Assembly: GCF_910592395.1 (NCBI RefSeq)
Contig: NC_088323.1
Coordinates: forward strand, 12,449,501 to 12,513,500
Direction of reading: 5' to 3'
From: Lineus longissimus
Taxonomy: Eukaryota > Nemertea > Pilidiophora > Heteronemertea > Lineidae
Length of the DNA stretch: 64,000 nt
The translations under genes were made by a program, and so were the position numbers. Positions within the stretch are counted from its first letter, which is position 1; each line of letters starts with the position of its first letter. The notes under the pieces were generated by a model. It made no database searches. It was given only the letters and a program-made list of their open reading frames with translations, and was not told the origin of the DNA. Shown here piece by piece: positions 39,538-51,705 of the stretch.

Positions 39538-41030
39538 TTTTACCGATGTCCGTTCGTCTGGGCCGTGCGTCTTGCCGTCTCTGCATCCATTAACCGTCTG
39601 TAAACTTTTTGTTTCCGCTCATTTTAACGAGAACGCTTTGAGTAATAACAAGGTAACTTTTTATGTGTGTAGAAAAAGATAACGTGTACAACGGGCATTA
39701 CAGACCAATAACTCTTTCACGATGTCAACTAAACCCAGTCAGCTATGACACCAACTGCCCGGGGTTGTCTGAAAAACACTTCACTTTCCTAATACACCAA
39801 CTCAATGTGCTCACGGGGGCATATGCCACGCCTTCCGTTGCTCTCGTTGCGATTCAAAATGCCATGAAATATGCCAAGCATCAAAACATTATTTACATCT
39901 TATTTGCATGTCCAACGTTATTCGTTGACCAATCAAATATGTTTTAGCTCAACATGTTACCAGGGCCAGGGGTAGGGCAAGTGACCATAGGAGTGCGCCA
40001 TGACCCCTCGGTAATGCTAATCAAGTATATCCCGGATGTAGAGGTTGGTGAAAATGTGCATTTCATGGTAGTCAGTCATGTCCTGTTTATCCCGGCCATT
40101 TGAAGAGCTTTGTCCCGGTCACCCCTGAGAAATTAAGGAATTGATGCCGAACTGGACGTGCTGGTTTTCTCATCAAACCTCTCGAGGGCGGAGCTAAAAT
40201 GTAGGCCAAAAGAGAATCGGCAGTCGAGGTTTTGGGAAAAACGACAGCCCGCTCGCCAATTCACAATTCCAAGACAGGATTGCCATTACATTTATTCCAA
40301 GCTACACCGGTTGGTGAAATTAACATACTTGCAAAATTTAGTTATTACATTTCTTTGATTTAGTTATTACATCTCTAGAGGGCGCACGTGTATTGATCTT
40401 CATGCTCCACCCTGGCCGTTTGTAAACCGATCCATGATAGTTATATCATATGCCATACCATAGAGGTTTTGGGAAGCAGCTTCGACGCCATCTACAATGC
40501 GAAGATCATCGAACTGAAAAAAAATTAATACGATGACTTTCTACGGCCTGAAAGAAAATCTTCCCCGAAATACAAAAAAATTATGATAAAAAGTCAACCT
40601 TCTGCCTTTTCTTGCCAGAATTTTCTCATGACATAAAGACGCCAGGGAAGACGTTAAGGCCTTGTCTACAAGAGTCAACAACTTTCAACATCAACATGAA
40701 TCAACAAGCTGCTGAAGGGTGATGCAGTGTTGAACAGACCCGTCATCACTGGTCAACACGTCGTGTCAATCTTTTGTCAACCTTTTATTATTTGTCATTT
40801 TTCTGAATAACCTCTGCGGGTTGCATATTGATATTTGTAGTGCTGGTTAAAAAACCCAAAAAGGTTTTTTAGAGGATCAAGAACCTTTATTTTTCAGAGT
40901 GCACTGGATTAGACATGTCTTTAAAATAGAAAGAAAACCATTCCTGTATTAAAATATTCTGCAAAGAACATTTAAAGGCAAAAAGAATTTCTTGTTCCCA
41001 GTGAATGATGTCTGTGTACTCTTGAAGCCT
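39538..41030. other. Rest of the interrupted host repeat, then unassigned
   Basis: 39538-39660 continues the dispersed repeat (TTTTACCGATGTCCG...CTGTAAACTTTTTGTTTCC, as at about 23265-23330). Beyond it are short motif-less open frames only. Confidence 0.6.
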
Positions 41031-41572
41031 TTCGCCAACATAATTCCATCAACCATTTCCTGTGCAAAATGTTTTGGGATCCGATATGGATCCTATATAA
41101 ATCACAAGACATGTGGTGTTAAGTTTCAGAGTGCGTAAGCATGTATCGCCTCCTTTTGGTGAGTATTTACAACTTCTTCTTGAAAAAGTGTCCGATCCTG
41201 TCGAGATCTGGCGTTGTCTCAAACATCGTTTCCAAAACCTTAGTGTCATACGTCAATACCACGCACCAGAGAGAATTGGCCGTCATTGTTAGTTGTAACA
41301 CGGATCCCACATAGAAACGTTCTATATTGTATTCTGCCCGCACTTTTGTATATTTGGGAGACATACATTACTTATGGCCGCCTGTCACGTGACTCGACAG
41401 ACCAGAGGGCCCGCAGAGGCATCTTGACCGCCATTATTCCTTCACAGCGATGTGCACATGCGCATCTCCCTGGACACGCGTAGTGATACTATAAATATAT
41501 GCTAAAACGATCGGGGTCAAAAGCCATTTAATAGCAGGGTTGGAATCAAAATCATTATTATATTGTCAAATT
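41031..41572 (+). repeat. Upstream module of LamG gene cluster, copy A
   Basis: It shares with 48520-49197 and partly 55420-55534 the phrases GCACATGCGCATCTCCC, ACACGCGTAGTGATACT, AAAACGATCG and (with 55486) TTTAATAGCAGGGTTGGAAT. It contains GGGAGACATA and GTCACGTGAC. Probably a promoter-proximal module duplicated with the genes. Confidence 0.65.
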
Positions 41573-42554
41573 AACGTGTGCACTGTTTTTAACAATGCAT
41601 TGGACATCTTATTTCATCTACAGTTAGGAATCCCAGAAACTTTCGTTTGATACTGTTTACTCCTGAGTAAAGGATTGAGAAGAAGGACTCCAAGCCGTAC
41701 ATTGGCTGAACATTGTTTGTCATACTGACACAGTATTGTACATTTAGATACAACAGTTTGTAAGTGCATGTATAAAATCAACGCTTAGTACCTCTCATAT
41801 ATTGATAAATATTATTGATTCAACTCAATTTGCATCATAGACGTTTCAAAACATTGAAAAAAATCTTTGAAGCATCTTAGCATTATATATCATTCATTGA
41901 TGGCATAAAGGGAAACTCGATTGGGATAGTTCCAAAAGCTCGCACTTTCAAAGGAGTTATCCTAAAACGTGTACATTCTCCATCGACAAGTTCACGATCT
42001 CCACCTCAAAGCTAAAATATCTCGCCTTGCTGTGCTTTGATAATAATTGTATTGTGAGGATATAAATGAAAAATAGGTTTTTGACGTGGCTAATGTGGTG
42101 TGATGTAACCAGCAAGGTTATGTGACCGTTTGTGAAGACCAAATCTTCACTTGATCCCTTAAACCATGATCGGGTGTTGGAACCGTCGTCATATAGGTCC
42201 CCTGTGTGACGTCATGCCATGGAGACGGTCATGACGTCATGCTCCGACGGAGCGGGGCAAAATGCGCGGGATGGCAGGAATGGTGCCATGTGGATTTTGA
42301 TAGGGTTTATGAACGGTTTCTCAGGAGCTGCTCATCAGACACATAAAAGCGGTATTGATCATGACGGGTGACCCTGGTAGGGGGGGGGGGGGGACTGAGG
42401 GACTGCCGATAGACAAAATGTTCCTATCATGGGTGTGCGGCTATGGGGAAGTCAGGGCTGCGACTCCCGTTGGCGTGTAGGTATTATGCACGAAAGACAG
42501 TCTCTGGCCAAAATCGTCCAAAAATTTGTTGCGGGGGTCAAAAGCTTGCGGGGG

Positions 42555-43570
42555 TCAAAAGCCTGTCCTGAGTGGATAGGATGTGACATGGAGTGTGTCG
42601 GGTGACGGTTTAAGTGATGCTGCCCATGTCTTGTGAATAAGGCAAGGAGAACCCTGTAGTGTACATATGGGGGAAACGTTTCTTAAATGACATGGACATG
42701 TTTGTGTACAGTACACACTTATCAAGGACGTTGAGTTCCCAAGGAGCTGCATTGCACAATCTGTGGATTCATTTGAGTTCAATGGTATCCCTGAGTATAG
42801 CACTGTGTGACGATTCTGGATGGGGGTGAATGAAAGACAGGATTGATATGGAAACATCATCGATGCCTGTAATGGTCTTGGCTGCTGAAAAGTCGGTCAA
42901 TGGTGTTATCTTTGTTGCCCAAGGAGATGTTGTAAAAATCTGTCCATGAGACGGAGCTTGGTTTGACCAGCGTATTGTTGTTGCATCTTTTGCATGTAAT
43001 GCAGTAGATGAGGTTACTGCTTTTGCATGTGATGTGTTTTGTGGGCGTGTATTTGCGCGTGGTCGTGTTGCTCCCGATCTTTCCAGTTAGGTTGAGTTTG
43101 AGGCCGTAGCAACAAGAGCTCTTGGCTCTTAGGCACACATTGCGGGAACCCGGTGGCAAACGGGTTGTGCCAGCAGTTGGGGTTTGTAGGTTCCGTTGAC
43201 TGTGGTGCGTTCTCGGTTAATTTGGCTCTGACCAAAAGGTCCCGGAGGTTGGGAGGTTTAATTTTCTGTGGCCTTATATAATCCGAGAATCATGTAAATG
43301 ACGAGTTGTTGTTGATTTCAGGAGAACGGGCTAGTTGTGATTTACAATTCGTTGTAGTGCTTGGAAGCCTTGAATGAAGGTCGAAATGAGGCAGAAACTG
43401 TCCTCAGGCGTCCCTGGTGTGTCGTCCGTTTCTCGTTGGGCCTCAACTCTGAGCAAATCAGATATTGAGGTGCGAAAGGCCTGGATAAGGGCTGTCTCCA
43501 CAACCGATGAGGAATTATAGCCGCGTCATTCTGGGTCTATGGGGGATTGAGCACAGGACATTTTAAAGCG
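42555..43570 (-). mobile_element. Penelope-like element remnant, copy A
   Basis: Minus-strand frames, interrupted by frameshifts: NLRDLLVRAKL, then HITCKSSNLIYCITCKRCNN. The latter is the CxxxNLIYxIxCxxC opening of the GIY-YIG endonuclease domain of Penelope-like retroelements. The preceding part matches the linker after the reverse transcriptase. Only the 3' part of the element is present. It was there before the segmental duplication because copy B has it at the same place. Confidence 0.7.
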
Positions 43571-43956
43571 TTTTTTAGTTCTTTACATCTATTTAAAAAA
43601 AAGTGCCCTAAATTGCGAGCTCACAGCAATTTACATGTTCATACTTTTCACAGTCATGACGACTGTTGTCATGGTTGTGTTAACTAACCTGACAACAGTA
43701 GCCATGGATATGTTTACAAAACATCGAGTAACTTTATATGTATGTAGAACTCAGAGAACAAAAGATAGCAAACGAGTCAACGACTTAACGAAAATTAATC
43801 CCTGCAAAAACAAGGCAGATTTTGCTGTTGGAATTTATAGCTTATGGGATGGAAACCTTGCTAGTTTCAACTGAGCTTCAAGTTTCTTTTTCCTGGCCCT
43901 CTTGTTCGGTAACAGTGATGAGTTGTCTCGTCAACGATGAAATTTATCTGAGCTAT

Positions 43957-43999
43957 CATCATCATCATCATCATCATCATCACCATCATCATCATCATT
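43957..43999 (+). repeat. (CAT)n microsatellite, copy A
   Basis: About 14 triplets with one CAC interruption. The homologous tract at 58780-58930 is more than three times longer. Confidence 0.95.
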
Positions 44000-44301
44000 A
44001 CAATGCAGCTTTTTGACCGTTTTCCGATCTTTCACCGCTCAGCTAAAAAGTACGAAAAAATAATGCTCGCGAGATGGTAGCCTAGTTTTGTGCGTTAGGG
44101 TAACTTGGCTTTCTTCCTCTCTGTACATCCTTCAATGTCAACTTTTAGTCCTCGATTTATATACATACTTACAAGCCTATATACTAAATTGTTTTACAAC
44201 TGCCATTTTGAAATTTAGATAGAGACAATAATTGATCGCGTGACAAGCATGTTGCCCGGAGCCTTTTAATTTCTATCTGAGCAATTCCTTTCCTTTCCAA
44301 G

Positions 44302-44386
44302 ATGATGCCCGTACTTCTGCAGATTGTAACTCAACGACTACTACAACCTACAGAAGGAGACATCACAAGTAACTTGACCCAAAAAG
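44302..44386 (+). CDS. LamG-like secreted protein A, exon 1 (signal peptide)
   Basis: ATGATGCCC start; the sequence MMPVLLQIVTQRLLQPTEG is a plausible though weakly hydrophobic signal peptide, followed by DITSNLTQK with an N-glycosylation sequon (NLT). It ends in phase 1 at G|GTTCGT. Homologous, with substitutions only, to 59232-59316. The gene continues at 45335 and 45926. Confidence 0.6.
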
Positions 44387-45334
44387 GTTCGTATACTAAA
44401 AATGAAATGGTCCATGGACGATGTGTTCACTAGGGTGGTACAGATGAATATAATATGAGTGGTACGTCAGCTTGAAATTATGGGCAAAATCATCATGTTT
44501 CAGGAACAATGCTGAGCCTGTTGAGATTAATCTAATTATCATGGACCCGGCAAAGAGAACATACATGTGTATACACATATATATGAACCCAGAGAATATG
44601 TCTACGGCATTTCATTGCATTTAATTCATAAATGCACCGGAAGGTTGCGCCACCTTTGACACCACTTGGATCCTGAAAATGGTAAAGAATTGACCAAGAA
44701 ATGGCATGATTTGTACGATCTTCAAACGTGCCTAAAGCGGTTCGAAATGAATGATTTGGGAATGACATTACCACCGGCAGAAAGCCAAATGCATTTAGTT
44801 TCTTTATTTGATGTAAAAACATGGGGTCATCTTCAATGCTTTTTTCGCTAAATGGCCTAGAATTTGAACGAGCATAATTGAAACTCGCACAACTACGCCC
44901 AACCTCGCGTGGCAGATGGAAGGTATGTTACATATTGAGGTTGAGACCCGCTTCAAATGGCACAGATGCCAGGCTAATAAATTCACCAAAGATTCCTCTG
45001 CACATGGAAACTAAGACCAGGGCGTCAAAGTACAGGATGGACTCATCCATGAACGTCTTAAGAACTACATTTCTGGGGGGGGGGGGGGGGGGTTAGTCCA
45101 AACGTCCCCGTCCCCACTGTGTAATGTCACCTCGGGTTTATTCGTGCCATCTGCACAGGAGTCTTTGCCCCCCCCCCCTCCCCCCACCCCGCTAGTTTGG
45201 ACCGGCTTTCGCTGTGATGCCATCTGTAGTCTATTTGTACCACCAAGCCTCCTCATTACTGGTTAGTGTCGACCTGGCAATAACCCATCCCCTCATCCCC
45301 TTTCAATGTTTGTTTCTTCCACCAACAATTGCAG

Positions 45335-45377
45335 CAATTATACGATGGGATTTTAATGGAACAGACACAACATTAAG
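45335..45377 (+). CDS. LamG-like secreted protein A, exon 2
   Basis: 43-bp exon after CCAACAATTGCAG, ending AG|GTATTA. It completes the phase-1 codon as Ala and reads IIRWDFNGTDTTLR, a typical first strand of a laminin-G/concanavalin-like domain, leaving phase 2. Identical borders in copy B (60019-60061). Confidence 0.6.
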
Positions 45378-45925
45378 GTATTAAAACCATCTGTAAGATT
45401 TATGTTCGGCTGCCAGATTTTATGTCAAAATGGTCGTAGATTGTGCCGATTCAAAAGTAAACAAAGCAGTCTTATCAATCTTTGAATGCAAGCATGCTAC
45501 TTGCCTAAATCTACCGTATTACAGAATCAAATGTTATGTGTAAAATGTCAGTCTCGGAGATCCGAAGGGAGGAATTAATATTTTGTGGTCAGGCGATTTG
45601 TTGACGTAGAAAGGGATTTTCTCGTGCTCTTATTGAAAAATCATCGCTGAGTGCATATAAAATCTAGCATCGGCAGCTCGTCAGAATGGGAATTACCCGT
45701 CAGTCACACTACACGCCTTTTAAATCTTCTGTGAAAGCTTTGTTTCAAAAGAGCCCCATGTTTTGGAAATATTGGCAGTTTTAGATTTCACACTTATCTG
45801 AGGTGGATGTGAGTGCACTTGAGATGATAATATCAACTGTTGACTTTTCTTGTCATTCTGAAAAGGTTAGGGAACCATCCGACATTTTTGCAATCTTCTG
45901 TATTCGGTCAAGTCCAGTCATTCAG

Positions 45926-46455
45926 ATGGAGGAAAAATGATTGCGTAACACCACCAGACCTGAATATTTTTAAGCATCCAAAGCTAACTCTCGTGTTTTA
46001 TTTGCGCATACGGTGCCATGATTGGGCAAGAGTCAACAATATAATATGCCTCTCAAACACGGCTGGTCAAGGTATTGGTTTTCCTCGAATTAGCATTAGA
46101 GACAGGATGCTGTTGTTTTCCCCCAACTGTGGGAGTAAGCACCGGAGACTATCAGCATTTGAACAATTCCAAGGAAAATTGGTGAAAACTGCGCGTTGGC
46201 AAGTGCTTGCCATTTCGTATGATGAGAAGAGGGAAAAGGCGTACGTGTCGGCAAACGGCAAATCATTGTCGATTAAGAAAAGAGGACCGAACAGGTGTAA
46301 AAACTATTTATCAGCAGGGCAAACGTGCCGGATGCTGATCGGCTGCGGTTGTTGCCGGAGCTATTTCACTCACAACTTTAATGGCGACCTGGCGTGCATC
46401 CTTGTATTCCCGTTCATCTTGAGTGGAGGTGACTTGTTGAATCTAACTGATCACG
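45926..46455 (+). CDS. LamG-like secreted protein A, exon 3 (domain core)
   Basis: Starts after CCAGTCATTCAG in phase 2, reading R-WRKNDCVTPPDLNIFKHP. The core is LVKTARWQVLAISYD, then a YVSANGKSL strand, then CKNYLSAGQTCRMLIGCGCC, LACILVFPFILSGGDLLNL. The order W..lAiSYD / NGK / mliG / iLvF...LS..DL is the signature of LamG-type lectin-like folds. Rich in Cys (CGCC). The donor is at G|GTAGGT (46456), and later exons were not found. Compared with B the frame is conserved over about 180 codons, which suggests selection. Role unknown; secreted carbohydrate or protein binding is inferred from the fold. Confidence 0.65.
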
Positions 46456-46735
46456 GTAGGTAATCCAAACACCAAAAATAGCAGTAAAACCCTACAATGA
46501 CCAATATGTATGCATACCTCGCTTTCTACAATGTTTTAGACTATATAATATTTATACCGCCTTGAAATCAAAATCTGCAAGTTTTATTAGCCGTTCTACA
46601 GAGAAAAACCAATACTTAAACCAATACTTGATTGCTTGGAGTTCTTTATAGGTTATAATAAAAATAATGACTTTATTCACTTAAACCTATCCATGTAGTT
46701 TGTCGTGATTACAATACACACTGATTTACATGATA

Positions 46736-47325
46736 TAATATAATATAATAATATTAGAGGATTTATATAGCGCTCGATTATGCAAGGCATATTCTCCAGC
46801 GCTTTACAAAGCGAAGCACTCCCTAAAAAAATGACGCTTGAGGATTTATTTTAACTGGCCGATGTTTCCTGCCAACCTAATACTCCTGGGGAGATCGTTC
46901 CAAAGCTTGGGGGCAGCCGAGCAAAAAGCCCGGTCCCCAAAAGTTACGCAGCGCGTAACCGGCACCACAAGCAATAGCTCAGAGTCACCACGCAATCTAT
47001 GATGAGACAATGGTTGCCTGACCTTGACCATATCAACCAGGTACTGAGGAGCATTACCTTGAAAATCATCCTGTACTTAACAGGAAGCCAGTGTAGATGC
47101 ACAAGTACCGGGGTGATATGGTCAAAGCGAGGCACAAAGACATACAACCTTCGCAGCAGCATTCAAAACCCTCTGCATCCGACTACACTGCTTGTCAGTG
47201 ATGCCATATAAAACAGCATTACAGTAGTCGAGATGGGAAGTTACGAAAGCGTGAACCAGAATCTTGGTGGTGTCCTCAGTAAGAAATTTCCTAATTTGTC
47301 TGATGTTATAAAGTCGGCGTAATTG
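46736..47325 (-). mobile_element. Non-LTR retrotransposon 3' fragment (CR1/Jockey-like)
   Basis: Minus-strand frames FDHITPVLVHLHWLPVKYRM and YGDRAF-type CVTFGDRAFCSAAPKLWNDLPRSIR are the well-known post-RT tail of CR1/Jockey-like elements, split by one frameshift. It interrupts copy A of the duplication at a point where copy B (about 63880) is uninterrupted, so it inserted after the duplication. The AT-rich end is ATAATATAATAATA. Confidence 0.75.
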
Positions 47326-48519
47326 ATATTACATCGTCGAAAAGAAGGAGGAGAAAGAGCAGACAAATATAGCTGAGGGTAGAGGAAGGGTGCGAGTAAG
47401 CAGCTGAGTTTGACTTTTGCTTGAGCAATTTAAAATGCTGAATAATGTATACATATTTGGATGTGTTGCATAGAAGGGTTTAATAAAGCGTTGCCGCAAT
47501 ACATCGTGTTTTGGACAATGTAGGAAAAGTGAAATTCGTCTTGATGATATCATTACAAAATTTACAACGGTTTTCTCTAGGTATGCCTGTGTGGATAATA
47601 TTGCAAAATGTGAGAAAGATGCTCTGCATCCCTGCATCTTCACCTTTCTCACATTGCATCATGGCTAAGAAGCTTATTAAAGTACAAACCTCTGATACTG
47701 TTTTTGGAATTAAATAAAATTTCCAAAAAAAACTTTGTGTATTTGGATACTCTATTCACTTTTCTCCTCGAATCCTGCCAGTGAGAAGTCGGGAAGGTAG
47801 GTCGAAAGGAAACTGAGATATAAGAGTGATACAATAAGAAAACTGCACGAGTGGCTGATCCTCGTATCCAGATTGCACGAGATGATTTTCTACGTCCTGG
47901 AGACCGCAGGTCCAGAGCTTTCAGGCCGTAGAAAATCATCAAGTAATCAAGCGCAAGGAGGATCTGACACGAGAGCAGTTTTTTATTTATCATATACCAC
48001 AAATATCACAATGAGCAAGAAAATGAGGTTAAAGAGGATTTTGGGGGCATTTTTGGGAGGTTTTCGTAGTCTTGTCTGCCTGATCACTTCACTTAGGGTA
48101 TATCATAAAAAATGCCATCATACTTCATTAGTATGCGAACCGTAGTGATTTGGCATGATTAAATAAATATCGCACTTCAAGCCATGGAATAGGAAAAGTT
48201 ATTCAACGTTGAAAAAAGATTGTTCCACGAGGCGAATAATTTTGTCTCAAAATGCAATGCCGCCTCTGACAGATATGGTAATTGTGCAACGGCGTAACAG
48301 TTTTTTATGTTCCACATATCACTGTGTTTTCATACAATAGAGAGCACGAAAGAACCACCACGTTTAAATACAGGCATGTTGTTGTGTAGGACCCTGGATT
48401 AGACATTATTGTATGTAATTGAAGTTTTTCTGCAGAACTTTTAACACAAGAATAATTTTCTTTCTAATTAAAAGGCACAAAAGAATTTTTATTCCGAAAG
48501 AATGATGTCCGTGTATTCG
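47326..48519. other. End of duplication and unassigned sequence
   Basis: About 47326-47480 continues the homology seen at 63880-64000 (GAAAAGAAGGAGGA, AAATGCTGAATAA). The rest holds only motif-less frames. A local inverted repeat around CTTTCAGGCCGTAGAAAATCATC and GATGATTTTCTACG occurs at about 47880-47940. Confidence 0.5.
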
Positions 48520-49197
48520 AAAAGTCAGTCGCTAACATTAACAGAATTCCATCAACCATATGTTGCGCAAGATATTTTGGAATCCGATATACGACACCTT
48601 TAAAACTAACCCATTTTGTCATGCACCATGAATCGCAAGACAAGTGGTGTGAAGTTTACAAAGTGCGTAGGCGTGCTGCGCCCCCTAATGGTGAGTATTT
48701 AAAATGTCCCCCGGAAAAGTTTCCAACCATGTTATAGATATGGCGTGGCCTCCATCAACGTTTTTCTAACCTAATTGGCATCAAATGTTTCATGATTCAA
48801 TACCATGCACTAAAAGAGCTTGGGTAGCATTTGTTACAAACACAGACCATACATAGAAATTAGTCGTAACATACACAGACCATACTTGGGGTTACCAGAG
48901 GTTCTGACTTTACATAGAGGAACTACATTTTGCCTTGTTTGTATATTTGGGAGACATAAAGATATTCGACGCATTGCGGTTTCAGGTCCGTCTGTCACGT
49001 GACTGATATTTGGAAAGACCTGAGGCCCGAAGAGGCACCTTGACTACTATTACTCCTTTTCAATGGTGTGCACATGCGCATCTCCCAGGACACGCGTAGT
49101 GATACTTCAAATAGACTCTAAAACGATCGAGATCAAAAGCTATATAATGGGAAGTTTTGAATCAAAGCACTTTACGTTATCAAAACAAAGTTTTAAC
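48520..49197 (+). repeat. Upstream module of LamG cluster, decayed third copy
   Basis: Shares GCACATGCGCATCTCCC, GGGAGACATAAAG, GTCACGTGACT and ACACGCGTAGTGATACT with 41031-41572. It is interrupted by the gypsy element and resumes at 53011. No signal-peptide or LamG exon was found downstream, so only the 5' module of a third gene copy is preserved. Confidence 0.6.
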
Positions 49198-49312
49198 AAC
49201 GGATTAAAACAGAATTGAATCCAACAATCTATCAGTCTTTATTTTCATGTTCCGCTAACTACACAAGTACCACGGGTCTCAATATACAGGGTGTTATACA
49301 AAACACTACAAC
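49198..49312 (-). repeat. Gypsy 3' LTR
   Basis: 115 bp, no visible difference from 52896-53010; contains the phrase ATACAGGGTGTTATACAAAA. Near-identity implies recent insertion. Confidence 0.8.
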
Positions 49313-49881
49313 CCTTCCCCTTTTAGAACAAAACTCCTCTAAGTTAACTGTTTAACAAGAACTCCAAACTAAGACAAGAATTACACTGTTGAAATATAGT
49401 CAACTGTATCAGTCCAAACTTTAACCTGGAGACGCCTAACTAAACTGTCTCTCAATTCTCTGCTCAGGTATAAATGCAACCAAATAAAACTCAATTCACA
49501 TTGATTGAACATATTGAACACTAATATTAACTAAATCTTGACCTTAACTTGTCTCAACCAGATAATCTCTAGAAACATGTCCAATGTTGTTTACTCCACT
49601 AGTACTGCAGGTTGTACGCAATTGTCTCTACAATTCAGAACAGTCCAAATTATCCTAGCATCAACAATTTTTGGTTAAGTCTACAATTACTAGTATAATT
49701 TTATATAGTTCTTGACACAAATATAATGGTATCAAACCAATAAAATTAAAGGAGAACAACTGGGGTAGACTACCCAGAAGGTCCAGACAAGATCAGGGAG
49801 TATTCTGTCCCCTTATAGGTGATCTGTCTGTGTTTTAGAAAGTGCACCTTTTGACTTTGACAAGACACTTGGGAAAAACAC

Positions 49882-51705
49882 TTAGCCCAATTCATAGTCA
49901 CTAAAATGAGCTGGTGGGCGGCGTACCCTACCTGACCTGCGCACATTCGGCAATTTAACCGTTGACTCTTGCGGCACTGAGTCATCATTAGAGTCACAAT
50001 CTGACAGCGCATCCTGTTCAATATCTACAGTAATGGGTTGTTCCTGACTAACGTCCTTCTCAGGTTCCACGTTTTGTTCATGAAACTTTTTCAACTGCGC
50101 CGTGTTCCTCTTGTAGATTTTTCCTTTGTCGGATCGGACAGTAACCTCGTTCCCGTATTTCTGCACGACAACACATGGCTTCTCAGCAAATCTAGTTGAC
50201 AGTTTGCCCTTCTTTTGTTGTTGCATGAGAACTTTTTCATCAACTAATATTTCACATTCACGCGCATTTCTACGATTGTCCGCATAGTCTTTTCCCTTTT
50301 GTTTTAACTCTGCATCGCGATCTCGGGCTGCTAGTTCACGCTGGTAACTGCTTTCAGAGTATTGCGGCACTTTTGATCGTATTTCGCGACCGAACATTAG
50401 TTTTGCGGGTGTGACCCCAGTAGTTGAGTGTGGCGTTGTCCTATACGCAAGAAGTAGTCTGTTCAGTTCTTTCACCCAGTCTTTCCCTTCGGCATGTGCT
50501 ATTCTCATAGCTTTTAGCATTGTCCTATTCTGTTTCTCAATTTCTCCATTTGCCTGAGGCCACAATGGAGTACTGGTTCTATGCTCAATACCATTTTCGC
50601 GAAGGTATGACTCGAATTCAGCAGAAATGAGTTGTGCCCCATTATCGGTTTTCAGCAACTCTGGATATCCATAACGGGTGAATATCGGTTCCAAGCACTC
50701 GATCATTTTTGCTGAGGTTATTGTCTTTACAATGTCTATTTCAAAGAACCGGCTGTAGTAATCCACTATTGCCACAATGTACTCTCCATCAGGCATTGGA
50801 CCTAGTAAGTCTAAGGCGGTATCTTGCCAAGCTGAACTTGGCAGATCAAAGCGCTTTGGAGGTTCTGGTTTTTCAGCTCGTCCGACTAGCTGACACCCAT
50901 GACACGTGCGACATTTTCTATCTGCGTCACGATCAATGCCGGGCCACCATACTTTGGACCTGAGTCTCTCCTTAGTTTTCACAATACCCTGGTGGCCTTC
51001 GTGTCCTAAATCTACAGTTTGTTTCCTCAATGATTCAGGGATAACAAGTCTCCAGCCACGCAGCACGAGCTTGCCAACGACACACAGTTCATTCCTAACC
51101 GGTTTAAACTCAGCTGGGCAATTCTCCCAGTGACCTGATTCAACACAATCACGGACAACTGAAAGTTTTTCGTCAGCGGCGGATTCGCGCTCAATATCAC
51201 GAATTTTGAGGGCTATAGGAGTAGCCTCCTGCGCAATGAAACGCACAAATTGTTCTGCTTCATCAGTCTGTTCAAGCTTAGACTCACCAATGAGTCTGGA
51301 CAGCGCATCAGCCACCATCTGTTTTCCAGGGATGTGCTTTATGGTGAAATCATAAGACTGGAGTCTCAGAACCCATCTTTCTACTCTAGCACAAGGTTTG
51401 GATTTTGGCGCATAAATGTACAGGAGCGGTTTGTGATCGGTGGCGATTTCAAAGTGTATACCATACACATAAGCATGAAATCTCTCGCATAACCACACAA
51501 TCCCTAAAGCTTCCTTCTCCGTTTGTGAATATCGGCGCTCCACTCGAGATAGGCTTCGACTGGCATAACTGATGACCCTTTTCACACCGTTCTGTTTTTG
51601 GACTAGCATCGCGCCTAATCCAACAGGGCTAGCATCGACGATTATCTCAGTCTCTGCATCTTTTTGGAAGTAAGCCAAACAGTCCCAAACAGTCTTTTGT
51701 ACCAT
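49882..51705 (-). pseudogene. Gypsy pol remnant: RNase H and integrase
   Basis: 607 codons. Residues about 1-150 are RNase H (IIVDASPVGLGAMLVQ, YSQTEKEALGIVW, FEIATDHKPLLYI, HIPGKQMVADALSRL). Then comes the HHCC zinc finger (HEGHQGIVKTKERL...CRTCHGC) and the integrase core with D (ALDLLGPMPDG), D (LLKTDNGAQL) and E (PQANGEIEKQNRTM), then a basic tail RRSGRVRRPPAHF typical of gypsy C-termini. The frame is intact but starts just after where RT should end, so the polyprotein lost RT by an internal deletion. Confidence 0.9.

Larger units (their letters stand above)
41573..46735 (+). repeat. Segmental duplication, copy A (LamG gene)
   Basis: Colinear with 57217-61562 plus 63632-63880. Landmarks in order: GTGCACTGTTTTTAACAATGC, the Penelope remnant, the CATGACGACTGTTGTCATGG stretch, a (CAT)n microsatellite, signal-peptide exon, small exon, LamG exon, then AGCAGTAAAACCCTACAATG. 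Copy A keeps about 735 bp of Penelope sequence missing from B. Copy B carries about 2 kb more (61563-63631) between exon 3 and the tail. Confidence 0.9.
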
